Below are positions 35,504 to 42,513 of a stretch of DNA of 64,000 nucleotides, one piece after another (position 1 is the first letter of the stretch; every line of letters starts with the position of its first letter). This stretch comes from Halioglobus maricola. GTDB lineage: Bacteria > Pseudomonadota > Gammaproteobacteria > Pseudomonadales > Halieaceae. A program made the position numbers and the translations under genes. The notes below the pieces were generated by a model, which ran no database searches, was not told where the DNA came from, and worked only from the letters and a program-made list of their open reading frames with translations. The DNA is taken from positions 310,001-374,000 of the forward strand of contig NZ_CP036422.1 of NCBI RefSeq assembly GCF_009388985.1, read 5' to 3'.

Positions 35504-35548
35504 TGGTGGGCCCAGAAGGACTTGAACCTTCGACCTGCCGATTATGAG
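35504..35548 (-). repeat. tRNA 3'-end direct repeat (att-like), copy B
   Basis: The 45 bases are identical to the 3' end of the tRNA gene (48948-48992), including CCA, T-arm and anticodon. The tRNA-like sequence ends right after the anticodon region and is followed by the island flank. This is the mark left when an element recombines into a tRNA gene's 3' end. Confidence 0.85.
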
Positions 35549-35997
35549 GAGTTGGGAGAGATTGAAACTCGGTCAGTAAGTGGAAGAAGGGTAAGGCCTT
35601 TTCTGGGGGCCGGCGCGCATTGTAAACGAAACCGAACGTATGCCGAGCCTGGGTGGTGGCAATACCGAGCAATTTTTCAGTAAGCCGAAGAGTTGTAATG
35701 GATTTTCAAAAACCGAACCCCGAACCTCCGCCGCAACCCCCGAAGCCTGCAGTAAGACTTGGAGCCGATTGCGAGATAGTCACAACCGGTCAAATATTCT
35801 CGCGACTCAGGCTAGGAGTGATTCTAGAGAGGAACAGGGTGGTAGCCTAATCGCCCCCTCATTATTTAACTGGCCACGATGGGTTAACTTGTCAGAACCC
35901 CTTACGCTCTATAACTAAATATCGCATAGTGTGTTTTATCATAGGAGTGGCCTACGTTGGCCTCCAGGGAGTATGTACTGGTTACAAGGACAAGGCG
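35549..35997. other. att flank repeat and intergenic stretch
   Basis: About 35549-35760 is related to the stretch after copies A and C (shared AACTCGGTCAGTAAG, AACCGAACGT, ATTTTCAAAA). TTAACTTGTCAGAACCC at 35884-35900 is a second solo IS6-like end. AAGGA about 7 bases before ATG 35998 is the ribosome site of the next gene. No gene is seen. Confidence 0.55.
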
Positions 35998-38184
35998 ATG
36001 AGTGTAGTGAATAGACAGATTGTGGGTGTGTTGGCAGTATTTTTGTTGATGATTTCAAGTCCCGCTTGGTCAGATACCTATGATGTAACATCCGATTCAT
36101 GTTCCGGGCCTGGGTCATTTCAGGCTGCCGTAGCCGCCGCTAACTCGAGGCCAGGGCCAGACACGGTGTCTTTTCAGACTGACGTCAATGGTGTCCGGGA
36201 CACCGTTTGTGGCCTGAGCGGCGCCGACCCTGCCGATGCATATATGGCGCGCGTCACGGACGAACTGGTAATTGAAGGCAACGGGTATTCTATTACTGGT
36301 GGAAGCCGCTGGATCACACCGGATGGACTTTCAAACGTGATAGGGCTTTGTCCAGCAGACAAAGATGTCCAGGCTACGATTGTAAGCAACCCTGTCGGAC
36401 TGGTAGCACTGGAAGATAACGTCAAAGTTACTGTTAATGATCTACAATTGCATGGCCTCAGAGCCATTGCCGCACTGCGGGCAGACACAGACCTGACCCT
36501 CAACAGGGTTACGGCTCAACGGACCATCGATTTCTATCGCTTCTGCGACACCGGTGCAATCTTCCTGGTCTCAGGCGAAAACCAGAACGTCACAATCAAT
36601 GATTCAGTCTTCGAGGAAGCATGGAATGACGGTCTGGTAGTGCAGGGTCGACCGGACGGAAACCAATTCTGGGGTAATGCATTTATAGCCGGGTTTAGCT
36701 CTGCCGGAACGCTTTCAATTTCAAATTCATGGTTTGGAAATTTTGCCGGTATTCCGGTCATAGACTGGGATGGAGCAGTCAATATTCAAACCACCGAATT
36801 TAAAGACACCGGATTCATGAATATCCGCGGCGGAACTGCCACCATTGTCAACTCTCTAATCATGGGCGATGCAGCTGGTCAGGGCCTTCATCAACGGATT
36901 ATGGCATCGGATGGTGGCTCTATTACGCTGGAGGCCAGCACCGTCGCTGTGAGTCTGTTGGATTGCCAGACGGTTTGCCAAAGTACCACGGGGCCTGGCC
37001 TGATCATTGCGACCAATAATGCAAGCATCGAGTTGAAGGCAAGCGCTATCAGTGTCGGTATCCCCGATATCCCTGATGTGCTTATCAGGGAGGCCACTGG
37101 AGGCAACGTCACCGCGACGGCTGCACCAAACCCAAACTGGGTGCAACCAGTTACGCCACAGGACGCTGCAGCATTGAAAGCGATTCTCGACCAACCGGCC
37201 TTACTGACCGATGCGCCGGGGCTGCCCAACAAGTTTGCCGCTGCATTTTTCTATGAAGCGGCTACGCCGCTGGCAGATGACGGTGGCGGTACCCCCGGGC
37301 TTCTCATCGATGCGGTCACAGGCGCCGACAGCGGCAATGAATTGCTTAGTCCGATTGACGGCGTCAGCCCGATCACCGAGGACATCTTCGGCAACCCCCG
37401 CACCGAAGCTGCTGGAACGGTGCGTAACATTGGCGCTGTTCAACTGGGCCTGGCACCCACGCTTCACCTGACAGCAACGGGTGATGCACTGGTTGACCTT
37501 AACTGGACCCGTCCCACAGATCCTGGCAGCGGCGCCATCACAAGTTATGAGGTCTGCTTTGGTACCGGCACCGTGCCAGATCCGTCAGCGCTTGGTTCAG
37601 ACTGTGAAGACGGGGGCGGCAACCCTGGTACAGTGCAAACGATTTCCAACGCACCTGACAACCTCACTGGACAAGTGACTGCCCTGGTCAACGGCGAAAC
37701 CTATTGGTTCTTACTGCGCGGCGCTAACGCTGTGGGCGGAGGCCCATGGAGTAATCCTGTCATAGGCACGTCCTACGGTGTGATCGGTACACCTTCTTTG
37801 ACCGTCACATCGACGAGTTGCAGTGCAGTCTTGCTGGAGTGGACACAACCTGATTTGGGTGGGCACACGTTCGCCGGGTACACCGTAAGTTGGGGGCTGG
37901 GGGGCTCGGGTACTGCGACTGGCACCATTTTTATTCCGGACTACAACACACTTTCTACCACTATCAGCGGCCTTAATTGCAACACGAATTATTCCTTTGC
38001 AGTGACTGCAAGCACTGTTGATGGCTCTGCGGGAAGCTCCGGTACTGGCACCGTGCTGACGCCACCAGCATCACCGGTTCCTGCACTTGGTATGCGGGGG
38101 TCGATCCTCTTGGCCCTGGTTATGCTCGGAATCAGTATGGCTGGGGTGAGGCGTTTTCACTGCTTGAAGGTCGAGGGCCCATAG
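35998..38184 (+). CDS. Surface beta-helix protein with fibronectin type III repeats and sorting tail
   Basis: A 728-residue protein starting at ATG 35998 (AAGGA upstream), with a signal peptide (VLAVFLLMISSPAWS). Residues about 25-490 are a right-handed beta-helix ('choice-of-anchor Q'-type, ending in GNPRTEAAGTVRNIGAVQ). Two FN3-like domains follow (LTATGDALVDLNWTRP and VTSTSCSAVLLEWTQP). The C-terminus has SPVPALG, a hydrophobic helix (SILLALVMLGISMAG) and VRRF, then 9 more residues: a PEP/IPTL-CTERM-like signal. It probably binds surfaces or glycans. It fills the island module between att copies B and C. Confidence 0.78.
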   Translation: MSVVNRQIVGVLAVFLLMISSPAWSDTYDVTSDSCSGPGSFQAAVAAANSRPGPDTVSFQTDVNGVRDTVCGLSGADPADAYMARVTDELVIEGNGYSITGGSRWITPDGLSNVIGLCPADKDVQATIVSNPVGLVALEDNVKVTVNDLQLHGLRAIAALRADTDLTLNRVTAQRTIDFYRFCDTGAIFLVSGENQNVTINDSVFEEAWNDGLVVQGRPDGNQFWGNAFIAGFSSAGTLSISNSWFGNFAGIPVIDWDGAVNIQTTEFKDTGFMNIRGGTATIVNSLIMGDAAGQGLHQRIMASDGGSITLEASTVAVSLLDCQTVCQSTTGPGLIIATNNASIELKASAISVGIPDIPDVLIREATGGNVTATAAPNPNWVQPVTPQDAAALKAILDQPALLTDAPGLPNKFAAAFFYEAATPLADDGGGTPGLLIDAVTGADSGNELLSPIDGVSPITEDIFGNPRTEAAGTVRNIGAVQLGLAPTLHLTATGDALVDLNWTRPTDPGSGAITSYEVCFGTGTVPDPSALGSDCEDGGGNPGTVQTISNAPDNLTGQVTALVNGETYWFLLRGANAVGGGPWSNPVIGTSYGVIGTPSLTVTSTSCSAVLLEWTQPDLGGHTFAGYTVSWGLGGSGTATGTIFIPDYNTLSTTISGLNCNTNYSFAVTASTVDGSAGSSGTGTVLTPPASPVPALGMRGSILLALVMLGISMAGVRRFHCLKVEGP

Positions 38185-38364
38185 AAGGAACAACACAGGT
38201 ACTTCAAAGTGTGTAAGCCTATGTTGATGACCTCGATCGGTGAATGCCCGTCCCCCGTTTATTGGGTAGAGCCGTCGACCACACACCCACCGACTCCAGT
38301 ACATGAGTCACCACCTATAGTCGGATGCTCTAAGCAGTTATAACGCTATGATTTATAAGAAAAA
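38185..38364. other. Intergenic stretch with partial tRNA-like sequence
   Basis: No gene is seen. AGTCGGATGCTCTAA at 38319-38333 matches part of the tRNA D-arm/anticodon region, and a similar AGTCGGATGCTCTA lies at 48903-48916 just beyond the intact tRNA. So some tRNA-derived sequence is present on this side of copy C too, as if the site was rearranged more than once. Confidence 0.5.
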
Positions 38365-38409
38365 TGGTGGGCCCAGAAGGATTTGAACCTTCGACCTGCC
38401 GATTATGAG
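38365..38409 (-). repeat. tRNA 3'-end direct repeat (att-like), copy C
   Basis: The 45 bases match the tRNA 3' end (48948-48992) with one difference (GGATTTG for GGACTTG). The following 200 bases to about 38600 share blocks with copies A and B (AGTAAGTGGAAGAA, CCGAACCAGGGCCGAA). It bounds the island module 38410-48947, which carries the TonB/AraC group. The rest to 38712 has no gene apart from the leader of the Crp-like remnant. Confidence 0.83.
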
Positions 38410-38712
38410 TAGCCGGGAGAGGGCCGAGCTACCCCAGTAAGCTGAAGAAAGTTAAAAGATTTCTGCACGTGAGCAGGGCAGGGAGGCCGAGACTGAACCT
38501 ATGCCGAACATTGGGTGGGCCGGTTTGTAGGGCCGGTGCCAGTAAGTGGAAGAAAGGCAAGTACGTTCCCAGACCGAACTTCCGAACCAGGGCCGAACTG
38601 AGAATGCCCCGCCTTTCCTGGGTTCTAAGGGGCGATATTTTCAATCCGTGGAGTATCACGCCGAATCGAACTATTCTAATAGCCTTCCTTGTACGAGATA
38701 CCCCTTCGTTAG

Positions 38713-38949
38713 ATGCGAATCGAAGATATACGAGCTCATGTTGCAAGATCCCCCTGGTTTGAGGATCTGCCAGCGGAAGCCATTGAACGATTATCTGCTG
38801 CTGCAAGTGTAGAGAATTTCCCTGTAGACAGTCGCCTGTACGTACAGGGAGAACCGACCACGAAGATCTACTGCATTGTGAGTGGTCGGGTGAGACTATC
38901 ATTATCCAGTGCTTCCGGGCACGAAGGTACTGCCAAGTTAAGCCAGTGA
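38713..38949 (+). pseudogene. Crp/Fnr-type cNMP-binding protein truncated by IS6 element
   Basis: The first 71 codons encode the beginning of a cyclic-nucleotide-binding domain (WFEDLPAEAIERLSAAA, YVQGEPTTKIYCIVSGRVRLS). The IS6 terminal repeat begins at 38926, and the last 7 codons are IS sequence. The remaining effector domain and the helix-turn-helix are not found after the right end of the IS, so the protein cannot bind DNA as Crp does. The regulator was destroyed. Confidence 0.82.
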
Positions 38950-39702
38950 TTTGGGCTAGTATCAGCCTATGAAGACCTACAAGCGACACCGATTCCCGCC
39001 AGATATCATTTCCTATGCTGTCTGGCTCTACTACAGATTCAACCTGAGCCACCGGGATATCGAAGATCTACTCGCCGAGCGGGGCATCATCGTCACTCGA
39101 GAATCGATCCGTCTTTGGTGCATCAAATTTGGAGCAATCTATGCTCGTCGCCTGAAGAGAAATCATCGAGGCTACGGCGATACCTTCTACATTGATGAAG
39201 TCTTTGTGAAGATCAGCGGCAAGCAGCACTATTTGTGGCGTGCTGTGGATCAGGATGGAGAAGTTGTGGATGTGTACCTACAGTCGAAGCAGGACGGGGC
39301 AGCTGCTAAGAGGTTCTTCAGGCGGTTGCTACGTAATTACGGCGGGGAGCCCAGAAAGATCGTCACAGACAAGCTCCGTAGCTATCCAGTCGCCCATCGC
39401 GAGGTCATCCCTGACACGATCCATGTGACAGATCAGTATGCGAATAATCGGGCCGAACAGTCTCACGAATCGACCAGGGTCAGTGAGCGAGGGATGAGGC
39501 GGTTCAAGTCGATGGCCCAAGCTCAACGGTTTGTGATTATCCATGCCGCTGTTCAGAATCTGTTCAATCTGGGGCGCCACCTAGTCAGGGCTGAGCATTA
39601 TCGGTATCTGAGGTTCAGTGCGTTCAGTGAATGGAGTCGGGCGGTGGCATGAGAACCAAGGACTGATTTTCTATCGAATCAATGATTTAACTTGTCAGTA
39701 CC
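38926..39702 (+). mobile_element. IS6-family insertion sequence
   Basis: A 777-base element bounded by GGTACTGCCAAGTTAA (38926-38941) and its near-perfect inverted copy TTAACTTGTCAGTACC (39687-39702; one mismatch). It holds one transposase gene. The 8 bases outside the ends differ (GGCACGAA and CTCCGTAC), so no target duplication is seen, which fits an IS6-type rearrangement or deletion after insertion. Confidence 0.85.
38969..39652 (+). CDS. IS6-family DDE transposase
   Basis: A 227-residue protein. HRFPPDIISYAVWLYYRF and LSHRDIEDLLAERGIIVTRE form the N-terminal HTH. The DDE residues lie in YGDTFYIDEVFVKISGK (D), RKIVTDKLRSYP (D) and ANNRAEQSHESTRVSERGM (E). Length fits IS6 transposases. 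It appears intact and may be active; relics of the same family occur at 33479-33733 and 35884-35900. Confidence 0.92.
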   Translation: MKTYKRHRFPPDIISYAVWLYYRFNLSHRDIEDLLAERGIIVTRESIRLWCIKFGAIYARRLKRNHRGYGDTFYIDEVFVKISGKQHYLWRAVDQDGEVVDVYLQSKQDGAAAKRFFRRLLRNYGGEPRKIVTDKLRSYPVAHREVIPDTIHVTDQYANNRAEQSHESTRVSERGMRRFKSMAQAQRFVIIHAAVQNLFNLGRHLVRAEHYRYLRFSAFSEWSRAVA

Positions 39703-39776
39703 CTCCGTACAATTTGCCTCCGGTATTTTGCTACCTAAAAGCATATGAGCTTTGTCCCCGTGAATAGTGTGGCCAA

Positions 39777-41108
39777 TTAATTTTGCACGCCCGACCTCGC
39801 GGATAGATAGGTCAGCACTTCGTCCGATGCGTGTAGGAACGCAGATACCATGAGAGCTTGATCGATGAGTTTTGGGTCCGTGTGAAGGAAGAGCTGAACT
39901 TCACCATCGTAGTTAGACCAGGCGAACTTGGTGCGCTCATAGGGCACCATCGGAACGCGCAGCGTGTGTCCAATAAGCTTTGCTCCATCCACAAAGAGAG
40001 TATCGTCTGCTAGTGGAAAATAGTTGGAAATGAAGTCTGGCATAGCCATTCGCCGCAAGGTCGGCTCAAATATGGGAATACGTCTGGCAAATCTCATAAG
40101 ACTGCCCGCTGTGTCATAGGAGCTGGCCGTTGGCTGAAGGTTGAGTATGCGCATGTGCATTGCATCAACCGGTTCTAGCGGGAATACGAAGGGGAACGCT
40201 TTGATTGCACGGTTGTTGCCTTCATCCATCGATAGTGAGCTTGTCCTTAAGCTGATGGGGCTGATTAAAGGCCGAGGAAGTTGATTATCGTTTTTTTCTT
40301 CGTATATCGTTGTGGCTCTTAAAGCAATAAAAGAGAAGATGTCACTCATGGGCAGTTTTGCGTCACGCCCTAGCTCAAACAGCTCCCTGTCACCCATTGG
40401 TAACTCAAATCTTGATACTTCGTAATCTGTGCCGGAAAACCCTATCGATCTCTCTGAGCCATACAGCTCGGTGAAGGGATTAGGCGCTTGGGGGTCCGCA
40501 GATTCGGTGGCAGTGTCAGCCCCAGCGGCGTTGGAAATTTGATAGCCGAACTGAGTTCGCTCACCCGCCTCTAGAAAGAGATGTTTGGCGTGTTTGTTAA
40601 ACATTCCCTCAAGATCAGATATCACGTGATGCCAGACAAAGATAAGCTGCTTGCGATCCGAGCTGAGAAAGACGCGAAAGAGCGGGAGACCACTTCCCAG
40701 TTCTGAGGCTTTTGAAACGGCATGCTCCGCCTGCAATCGTGCCGCTTCAATATCCTCATCAGGGTCGAGTATCCAAAAATTCTTATCCCAATCGACATTT
40801 GCTGCCTGCCAGTATGGCAGACCTCGTATTTCAACAACGTTACGTTGAAACATTTTGTATGAGGACGTGAGGTCCTCTAGCCTGTAGCGAATTAAGCCTT
40901 CATCCAGAGGCTGATCGAAGTGGTAGTAAACGACACAGGGAGTTAGGCGGTTGTTTGGCGACCCTTGCATCAACCAGAATTGGGCATCACCATCTTCCAC
41001 CTCGGTAAGGCCCATACTGTCGACACCGCGCTCAATCCAGACTTTGTAGCCGAATAAAGTGATTGCTATCAAACCGAGTGATGCGAGAGCAAAATATTTC
41101 TTATGCAA
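39777..41108 (-). CDS. Membrane-anchored acyltransferase-like protein (condensation/WS-DGAT superfamily)
   Basis: A 443-residue protein. Residues 5-22 (YFALASLGLIAITLFGYK) form an N-terminal membrane anchor. FVWHHVISDLEG (His160, His161, Asp165) is close to the HHxxxDG catalytic motif of CoA-dependent acyltransferases, condensation domains and wax-ester/DGAT enzymes, though Leu-Glu separates Asp and Gly. The C-terminal half (PRPLISPISLRTSSLS) matches the second lobe. It may esterify an acyl donor with an alcohol. Neighbours are a TonB receptor and hydrolases, so the substrate may be the one imported by the module. It lies between the IS6 end and the AraC gene. Confidence 0.7.
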   Translation of the reverse strand: MHKKYFALASLGLIAITLFGYKVWIERGVDSMGLTEVEDGDAQFWLMQGSPNNRLTPCVVYYHFDQPLDEGLIRYRLEDLTSSYKMFQRNVVEIRGLPYWQAANVDWDKNFWILDPDEDIEAARLQAEHAVSKASELGSGLPLFRVFLSSDRKQLIFVWHHVISDLEGMFNKHAKHLFLEAGERTQFGYQISNAAGADTATESADPQAPNPFTELYGSERSIGFSGTDYEVSRFELPMGDRELFELGRDAKLPMSDIFSFIALRATTIYEEKNDNQLPRPLISPISLRTSSLSMDEGNNRAIKAFPFVFPLEPVDAMHMRILNLQPTASSYDTAGSLMRFARRIPIFEPTLRRMAMPDFISNYFPLADDTLFVDGAKLIGHTLRVPMVPYERTKFAWSNYDGEVQLFLHTDPKLIDQALMVSAFLHASDEVLTYLSARSGVQN

Positions 41109-41323
41109 AGTGTTTTCCCAGAGTTTTCGTGAATAACAGAAGTAGGGATGCCGGCAGTTTCGCTAATGGGATATTCGATGCTTGGCAATTCATTCAGTCG
41201 TGATTTCATACTTTCCTCTTGCTCTTGATGCAAGCCGACCTGGTCCAGGTAGCTCCGGTCCCATTTTCCATCAGGGTGCAGTATAGTGGGCGGCGGAACA
41301 TAATTGGGGTCATATTCGGCCAA
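41069..41323 (-). CDS. Hypothetical small protein overlapping the acyltransferase gene
   Basis: The frame from TTG 41323 encodes 84 residues and ends 40 bases inside the acyltransferase gene. A shorter start ATG 41209 has GAGGA just upstream and would give 46 residues (MKSRLNELPSIEYPISETAG). The first codons of the long version are only the repeated operator-like motif read as protein (AEYD), so the shorter start is more plausible. No family was recognised. It may be a leader peptide or a spurious frame. Confidence 0.3.
   Translation of the reverse strand: MAEYDPNYVPPPTILHPDGKWDRSYLDQVGLHQEQEESMKSRLNELPSIEYPISETAGIPTSVIHENSGKTLCIRNILLSHHSV
41310..41322. promoter_or_regulatory. Operator-like motif upstream of acyltransferase and AraC genes
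   Basis: TCATATTCGGCCA is identical to the core of the two 16-bp arms at 44993-45008 and 45058-45073. It lies between the divergent acyltransferase (starts 41108) and AraC (starts 41390) genes. Shared motifs at both divergent promoters of one island module suggest one regulator, most simply the AraC protein encoded here. Confidence 0.55.
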
Positions 41324-41389
41324 GTTTCGAATGCGGTTGATCGATGGTAGAGCGCCAGGGTCCGCGGTCGCCGCCGTTTGGAGAGTGCA

Positions 41390-42418
41390 ATGAAAGTACG
41401 CTCAGTACAGCGTGAATTTTTCGTACAGTTGCTCTTGGAACTGGAGAAAACAGGTGTCAGCTCAGGAGAGTTGCTGGATGAGCTGCGGCTGCGTGGCGTA
41501 TCCGCTTTGGACACGTCCAGGGCCTTACTGGAAGGTGCGGAGTCGATGGTCTTGTTGGAAACTGCTGCAGAACTGGCAGACGACCCCTGCCTGGCTTTGC
41601 GTGTTGGGAAAAGGCTTGGTATTGCCAGTTTCGGTACGTTTGGTTTTGCCCTGATGAGCTGTGCGAATCTGCGCGAGAGTATCCGGCTCTTGCTTCGCTA
41701 CGGGCAGCTATTATTCGAGCCCATCTGGAAAGCGTATGAACATGATGGAGGCTTGTTGCTGCGAGCGAACCCTACCCTGGGTACGCCTCTTCGGCGCCAG
41801 TTAGTAACCGAGTTGAGTCTTTCAAACGTTGCCGCGGTGGGTAGGTCTCTGTATGGGAGGCAGGTAGCGCGTGCAGAGGGTATAGAGGTTCAATTTGGAT
41901 ATCCCCGGCCTGCTCATTCTGCATGTTATAAACGTTGCTTTGATACACCAGTGAAATTCAACTGTGAACACAGCCAGATGTTTGTTCCTGCGCATGTCTT
42001 CGACACACCGGTTAAAACGGCGAACCGTACCGAGCACGTCGTTTTTCAGCAACAGTGCGAGGAGATGCTGCGCGAGTTGGCCACTGTCGAGAAAACCACC
42101 GCAGCTGTGCGGCAGTTATTGATCCAGTCTGCGGGCGATTTCCTCGATATTGCCCAGGTAGCCGATAAGCTTCATATAAGTGAACGAACCCTGAGGCGGC
42201 GGCTTGATGCCGAGTCTGCCAGTTTCAGAGCGATCGTCGAGGAGGTGAAAGATTTGCTTGCTCGAGAGTACCTAACGGCGACGGAATTAACGGTCGCAGA
42301 AATAGCGCAGCTGCTGGACTACAGCGATGCGGCGAATTTTCGCCGAGCGTTTACCGGTTGGAACGGCATAACCCCCAGCGAGTATCGCCAACGCGCTGCT
42401 GAAAATTTAAGTTGCTGA
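41390..42418 (+). CDS. AraC-family regulator (OruR-like) of the island module
   Basis: A 342-residue protein of the OruR/ArgR-like AraC branch. The N-terminal sensor part (LRVGKRLGIASFGTFGFALM, LRESIRLLLRYGQL, EIVQFGYP-like region) precedes a double helix-turn-helix: DIAQVADKLHISERTLRRRL and VAEIAQLLDYSDAANFRRAF, then NGITPSEYRQ. ATG 41390 is preferred over TTG 41378 because GGAG lies 6 bases before it. It converges with the TonB receptor gene 95 bases later and probably controls the module through the TCATATTCGGCCA motif. The inducer is unknown. Confidence 0.88.
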   Translation: MKVRSVQREFFVQLLLELEKTGVSSGELLDELRLRGVSALDTSRALLEGAESMVLLETAAELADDPCLALRVGKRLGIASFGTFGFALMSCANLRESIRLLLRYGQLLFEPIWKAYEHDGGLLLRANPTLGTPLRRQLVTELSLSNVAAVGRSLYGRQVARAEGIEVQFGYPRPAHSACYKRCFDTPVKFNCEHSQMFVPAHVFDTPVKTANRTEHVVFQQQCEEMLRELATVEKTTAAVRQLLIQSAGDFLDIAQVADKLHISERTLRRRLDAESASFRAIVEEVKDLLAREYLTATELTVAEIAQLLDYSDAANFRRAFTGWNGITPSEYRQRAAENLSC

Positions 42419-42513
42419 TACTGTCAATATCGGCGAACGAACGCCTACAGGCGCCACCGACTTCCTGTCTGTGCATCAATCCATAAAAGCCTGACAGCAG
42501 ACTCTGATCTGGC

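Noticed and set aside
33267..38600. CRISPR-like repeats
   Set aside because: The repeats are tRNA-derived, only three or four in number, kilobases apart, and have no cas genes.
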